A stretch of DNA of 64,000 bases from Branchiostoma floridae (taxonomy: Eukaryota; Chordata; Leptocardii; Amphioxiformes; Branchiostomatidae): NCBI RefSeq assembly GCF_000003815.2, contig NC_049995.1:16134539-16198538 (forward strand), written 5' to 3'. Below are positions 59,139-64,000 of the stretch, piece after piece (position 1 is the first letter of the stretch; every line of letters starts with the position of its first letter). The notes below the pieces were generated by a model. The model was given only the letters and a program-made list of their open reading frames with translations. It ran no database searches and had not been told where the DNA came from. Made by a program: the position numbers and the translations under genes.

Positions 59139-60289
59139 TCGCAGGCCAAAGGTTTATTATTGAGTTATTTCGGATAGTAAACACATGTTGCCAAATCCAA
59201 AGCCAGCTTCAGTGAAACTCATCAAATTGCCTTTTTTGCTGCTGCCCACCCAAATGTCAAGGATCAGGACAGCTAAATTTGAGTCACGCAGTACACCTGT
59301 ATCAGGATGTTAAGCTTTACTTTCATGCTACATGTACTTCAATTGTTAGGTGCTCCAAGACGAGTAGATGATGTACACTATCAGCAAGTTGTACCAATTC
59401 ATATGGATGAGTAGACTATAGTTTTAGGTAGCTAGCTGTAAAATGGTTGTAATCATCACTGGCAAGGAGATTCTGTTTCCATGTTTTCTTTGTTTGAAAG
59501 CAGGAAATTAACTTACGAATTCTTAGAAGCAAGAAGGTTATGTCTTAGTTTAGGGAGACAGTGGTTAGATGTTATCATAAGTGATTCCGGATTTCAAAGA
59601 AACTAAAACCATTTCAAGACGAATTATTGATCGAATCCAATCGTACCTTTATTTCAAACTATCTTTAGAATAGGTATAATCACTTGGGGAAAAAAGACTG
59701 CCCATACTGACCAGGTAGAGATCTCCAAGTTTCCTTTCATAAGGAACTATAACTGAGAAGGGAATGGAATATTAATTTTTTCTACATTTAATACCAGAGA
59801 TAATATTGCCTACTGGGAGCACCTTTGTAATGCTAACAGGATTGAATACAATATCTTTGGAAATTCTGTTTGTGATGTTTCTTTAATGTGTGAAGAAAAA
59901 TGTTTCCATTCCCAAAGTCACATTGGTTTGTCACATTGATACACTAGGGTCTAATGCCCCTGGCAACGCATAAAAATCACTGGGGGTTTTGAACTTTGAC
60001 ACATTACCCACAATGCACCACACAACGCATGCTCACATCAAACAGAAACTTATAAGTTATAACTGCCACTGTGTTGTGCTTATATGTGTGTATCAGCTCC
60101 TAAGGTATTTACCTTAAAATATAACTAGTATACAGAACTCAGCACTTGGGCTAACACATTATGGCAAAAAACATCAGCCCAACATATCTACTTATCAATA
60201 GTACATAATTCGATGCAGCTTTACCAATTTGGAGAGAGAATCCATTCAATATACATATCCAACACTGTATCCACACAGGTAAACAGTGA
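59139..60289. other. Intergenic spacer, nothing recognised
   Basis: This is AT-rich sequence between the Death-GT gene and the SDR4 3' repeats. No gene, RNA or clear repeat was found. Confidence 0.5.
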
Positions 60290-60952
60290 ATATGGTATGA
60301 CTTCCAATGTCCACAACTGGAAATAGTTGCCCTAACAACAGCGATGAATCCTACATATGTCTGATAACCATGATATAAGTCTAAAGCATCAAATGCCAAA
60401 AACAACGTAACTATTACAAGGCATTTATTGCGTGGTTTCGCTTTTCATGCAGTGTAATTTATTGTGGACACATGGCATACCTTCCTCTGTCCACATCTGG
60501 AAATAGTTGCCCAAACAATAGCGATGAATCCTACATAAGTCTGATAGTCATTATATAAGTTTAAAGTATCAAATGCACAAAGCAACGATTACCAGGCATT
60601 TATTGCTATTGGTATATTTCACTTTTTGTGCTGTGTAATTTATCGTGGGCATGCCTTCCACCATCTACATCTAGAAATAGTTGCCCTAACAATAGCGATG
60701 AAGCCTTCATAAGTCTGATAATCCTTGTCTCAAGCATCAAATGCCAAAAGCAACCACTGCCAGGCATTTATTCCTATAGGTATGTTTTGCTTTTTGGGCT
60801 GTGTAATTTATCGTCGACATCTGGAATTGGTTGCCCTAGGCCTAACAATAGCAATGAATCCTACATAAGTCTGATCAACGCTGTATCAAGTATCAAATGC
60901 CAAAAATCATCTATTGTGTGGTATGCTTTGCTTTTTAAGCTGAGTAGTTTAA
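60290..60952 (-). repeat. Tandem repeat made of the SDR4 3' end (about four units)
   Basis: Units of roughly 160-185 bp share TGTAATTTATCGT / GGACACATGGC, GGAAATAGTTGCCC, GCGATGAATCCTACATA and CAAATGCCAAAA. On the minus strand the unit near 60648 reads GATGGTGGAAGGCATGCCC and then ACGATAAATTACAC, matching the last codons, stop and 3' flank of SDR4 exon 9. The true gene end forms the last unit. Confidence 0.8.
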
Positions 60953-63896
60953 CGCGGACACATGGCGTGCCTGCCACCATCTATGGGGATCTGAGCCCCA
61001 GTAATGAAGGATGCATCCGAAGAGGCCAGGAAGGCGATGGTCTTCGCTACTTCTGAAACTTCCCCGACCCTACCCAGGGCGTGGGTCGACTTGGAATGTT
61101 CCAGAAACTAATGAGGAAAAAAGAGAGACAGATGAACAACGGTTAGATGGCACAAATTTAATTTATTGTTTCTCGGATTCTAAAATAATTACTGCATGAG
61201 GATCACTTTTATGCCCTGGAGCACATTATTTTAATGAGAAATTCAGTCTAACCTCTAGCTCTACATTTGTGATGGCCGCATTCTATATTTACACCTTAAA
61301 TTGTCTGAGAACTAAGAAAATAAATGGTGTGGCCTTAAATGCTTTTGCCAGATATAATTGCAGCGGTTATCATGCAACATCATATTACAAAGTCATCTTC
61401 AAAAGATAGAAGGAACAGAATAAAAGGAGCATATTTCTAATACTTAATGACTGGATATTTGAGGCGAGTAACTTTGTAACAGAGATTTATCTCCAAGCAG
61501 ATATTTGGGGCAAAATTATAAGGATTTCTGCTTGGATAATCATAAGATATAGTAAAGCTCTCCTACCTTGGCATATGTTTCGTCATCCAAACCTGCACTT
61601 TTGTGAACATTAGTTATAATCACTCCGGGGCTGTGAGGGAATACCAATCATAGAGACAAAATCAGACAGAACATTATGAAAATCATGAGGGTTTCGATAA
61701 TTTTCAAAATGTTTTGAAACCAAAACCAGCATATTAAATTATCTGTGATCTGAAAGAATTTGTAGCTGGGCAATTTGAAACTTACTTGACAGAGTTGACT
61801 CTGATTTGCTTGGAAGCCAGTTCTGAAAGATCAAAAGTGAATCTGTGTTAGTGTACAGTGTATGATTATAAATTTTTTATAGATTTTTTATAGATTTTTA
61901 ATTTTCTGATTCTGAGGCTTCAAAAAGTGTGTCTCAGTCTTCATACATGGGACTTCTGAAGCTAGTTACTCATCTACACCTGACTGAAGTGAGGAAATCG
62001 GTGTCATTGCCTTAATGAATCCTAAGGGCACAACATCAGAGCATGTCAGGTGTCTCAAACACAGGACCTCCTAGCTTTGAGCCAAACACCCTACTGCTAT
62101 GCTACACTATGCCTAATTATCACTAACCAAGAGCCACACATCTTGTGAACTGGTCCACAGCTGACTTGCTCATACAGTAGGCCAGAAGCCCGGCAAACTG
62201 CGAAGGAATCATAACAAATTCATGAGTATCAACATAAAAACGTACTATCATATCTTGCAAAGTACAAAGAACTGACTCCAGGTAACATGGATTTTTCTTT
62301 AAAAAAGCTCTTGCTTGCAAAAGAAGTATACAAAGTGCAGTCATTTCAACATTTATCTGGTTTTAAACTTCCTAATTGACAGTTTGTTATCTATATCCTC
62401 AAAGTGAAACATCTAAGAAGGAAACAATTGGCCTACCGCTCGCATCCCGTTGACACTGGACACATTCACAATGGCACCTTGGAGAGACACAAGAAAGAAC
62501 ATTACATCAGACTCCTGCACAAGTTGTCTTTCATCAAGATGTTTTAATGGGCAATTATTTGAAATATAAATAAACATGTCAATTGAAATTGACAGGAAAT
62601 ATAATAAAACATGATATTGTGTTAATTCTTTAAGGTAGTAACATTGAAGACTGGACCAGTAACTTTAGCCCTATTTTGATTGTGATTGACAGAGCACACA
62701 TGCATGCGCACACACTCTCTCTTTCACACACACACACACACACAGTCCACAAACATACACACACACGTTCTTTTACACACAGACACAGACACACACACAC
62801 ATAATCCACACACACTCTCTTTCTCTCTTGCACACAAACACACACACATAGTCTACACACACACAGAAATGCACACACACACACACACACAAACAAACAA
62901 ACATATATCATAACACTAAGTGAAACATATACCTTTTGTTACTGTGAGATGTGGTACACACAGCTGAGTCAGGGCCACAATACTGCGTACATTCACGTTC
63001 ATGAGTTTGTCGTATTCTGCCATATCTGTTGTCTCTATGGTTGCCAGGTGGGCAGTACCAGCATTGTTTACCTGTAGGGATGTTTCAAATAATCTGATCT
63101 ATTGTAGCATACCCTTAGAGCATACAAAATTACCTGAAATAAAGTATGCAATCAAGAAAATACGGTACATTTTTATTTATCTAATTTCAAGAATAGTATG
63201 TATTTGCTTGATTACTTTGAATCTTTGTTTATTCATGATAATCTCCAAAATTAACTGGCCTGGAAAATAATTTTACCCCATCCATCCCAAAAAAGACATG
63301 AAACTGTTGAAAATATACTTTCATAAGCTTAAACTGATAGGCAGGAAAATCAACAACATGGGCTTCAAAACAATGAGAGGAATGGAAAAAAGTTCAAGCT
63401 GGAGACAACCCTCAGGTACTGTTATTGTCATTGTTTAACATAAAGATATTACCATACCAGGACATCTATCCTGCCAAACTTCTGCACAGTTTGTTCCACC
63501 AGGTTTTTCTGCACTTGTTCATCACAGATGTCTCCTGTCACAAGCAGAATCTGGGGGGAGAGACTTGGATAAATTTTCTCCTGAATACATGCCAAATTAA
63601 GGACAGAAAAGAGTGAAGCAGAATGTACTTTATCGGGAAGAAAACAGAGAAATTCATTAACCTTCTACAGTGACAAAGTGAGAATCTTATAAAATTGCAA
63701 TAAACAGCTGGAGCCAAACCTCTGGTTAACAGATAAACAAACAAACAAACAAGCACCTTGTCTTGTGGAGTCCCTGCCTCCACACAGGCCTTTGCTGTGG
63801 CCTGCAGGTTTTCCTGGTTCCTCCCAGTCAGAGCCAGGTGCGCTCCCAGCTGGGCAAATTCCACAGCTGTCCCCCTCCCGATCCCGGAGCTCGCAC
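60949..63896 (-). CDS. SDR4: FabG-like SDR, exons 2-9 (exon 1 off the right edge)
   Basis: Exons on the minus strand, in transcript order: 63757-63896, 63458-63550, 62933-63071, 62437-62477, 62128-62197, 61786-61822, 61567-61630 and 60949-61107. Sizes and phases equal exons 2-9 of SDR1-3. The frame is open, so only the 37-bp first exon (12 codons plus one base) is missing from view. Motifs present: GASSGIG, LTGR, VNNAG, the MNVN catalytic Asn, NVSS, YCMSK, NPG and GAQIP(I)DGG. It is a likely active soluble NADP(H)-dependent oxidoreductase, substrate unknown. Exon 2 is almost identical to those of SDR2 and SDR3, showing recent duplication or gene conversion. It is transcribed toward the Death-GT gene, opposite to SDR1-3. 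Introns are short and lack the satellites of SDR3. Confidence 0.93.
62695..62902. repeat. (CA)n-rich microsatellite
   Basis: Long imperfect CA/CACT/CAAA repeats fill part of SDR4 intron 4. Frames through it are low-complexity artefacts. Confidence 0.97.
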
Positions 63897-64000
63897 CTGG
63901 AGGGGCAAGAACACAGGTATCATTCACTTGACTAAGTCGATTCAAGTGGCATCGAGTTGGAAAAATGGTAAGGGTCTTTGGCACAGATTGCAGAGGTCCT

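Noticed and set aside
62630-62911. Cys/Val-rich minus frame and His/Thr-rich plus frame
   Set aside because: Both are translations of the CA microsatellite.

Overview
The window is nuclear DNA of an animal. It has many-exon genes with GT-AG introns, intron-embedded repeats, SINE- and LINE-like fragments and foldback (MITE-like) elements. The gene content fits a lophophore-free invertebrate deuterostome, most probably an amphioxus (Branchiostoma): tandem FabG-like reductases and huge TPR/ROCO/Death-fold proteins of the kind known to be expanded there. The species is inferred, not proven. There is one assembly gap, 16506-17127.

Layout, left to right. (1) 1-6442, minus strand: the first six coding exons (236 codons) of PSMC3, the Rpt5 ATPase of the 26S proteasome. 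The rest lies off the left edge. The P-loop exon end is tandemly amplified at 1-600. (2) 6443-8063: divergent intergenic region with a tRNA-Trp(CCA) gene. (3) 8064-34944, plus strand: three tandem nine-exon classical short-chain dehydrogenase/reductase (SDR) genes with identical exon sizes and phases (37, 140, 93, 139, 41, 70, 37, 64, 159 bp; 259 aa). SDR1 and SDR3 are intact. SDR2 has two frameshifts. (4) 34945-39551: repeat-rich spacer. (5) 39594-52826, plus strand: a 22-exon gene whose phases join without a break into about 2,080 aa. The order is 13 TPRs, Roc GTPase, COR, CARD-like, TIR-like, Death, a ZU5/UPA (FIIND-type) module, a second Death domain and a tail. (6) 55376-58850, plus strand: a four-exon gene that joins a Death domain, an SG-rich repeat linker and a complete GT-B (GT4-type) glycosyltransferase. 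Its leader and 13-bp first coding exon match those of gene 5. (7) 60949-63896, minus strand: exons 2-9 of a fourth SDR gene, inverted relative to the others, with a tandem repeat derived from its own 3' end.

How the genes may relate: the SDR genes are a lineage-specific tandem family with an intact Asn-Ser-Tyr-Lys catalytic tetrad and likely NADP(H) preference; their substrate is unknown. The two genes between SDR3 and SDR4 look like innate-immune or cell-death signalling proteins. They share a promoter/leader and phase-1 Death exons, which points to exon-cassette shuffling. The Death-glycosyltransferase fusion and the TPR-ROCO-CARD-TIR-Death-FIIND-Death protein are the most unusual items. 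A recurring secondary theme is local duplication of exon ends with their flanking intron or UTR (PSMC3 exons 4 and 6, SDR1 exons 2 and 9, SDR4 exon 9), together with several families of foldback elements flanked by perfect 10-16 bp direct repeats.

All exon borders were read by eye from splice sites, phase and paralogue comparison. Domain names come from recognisable motifs, not from a search.
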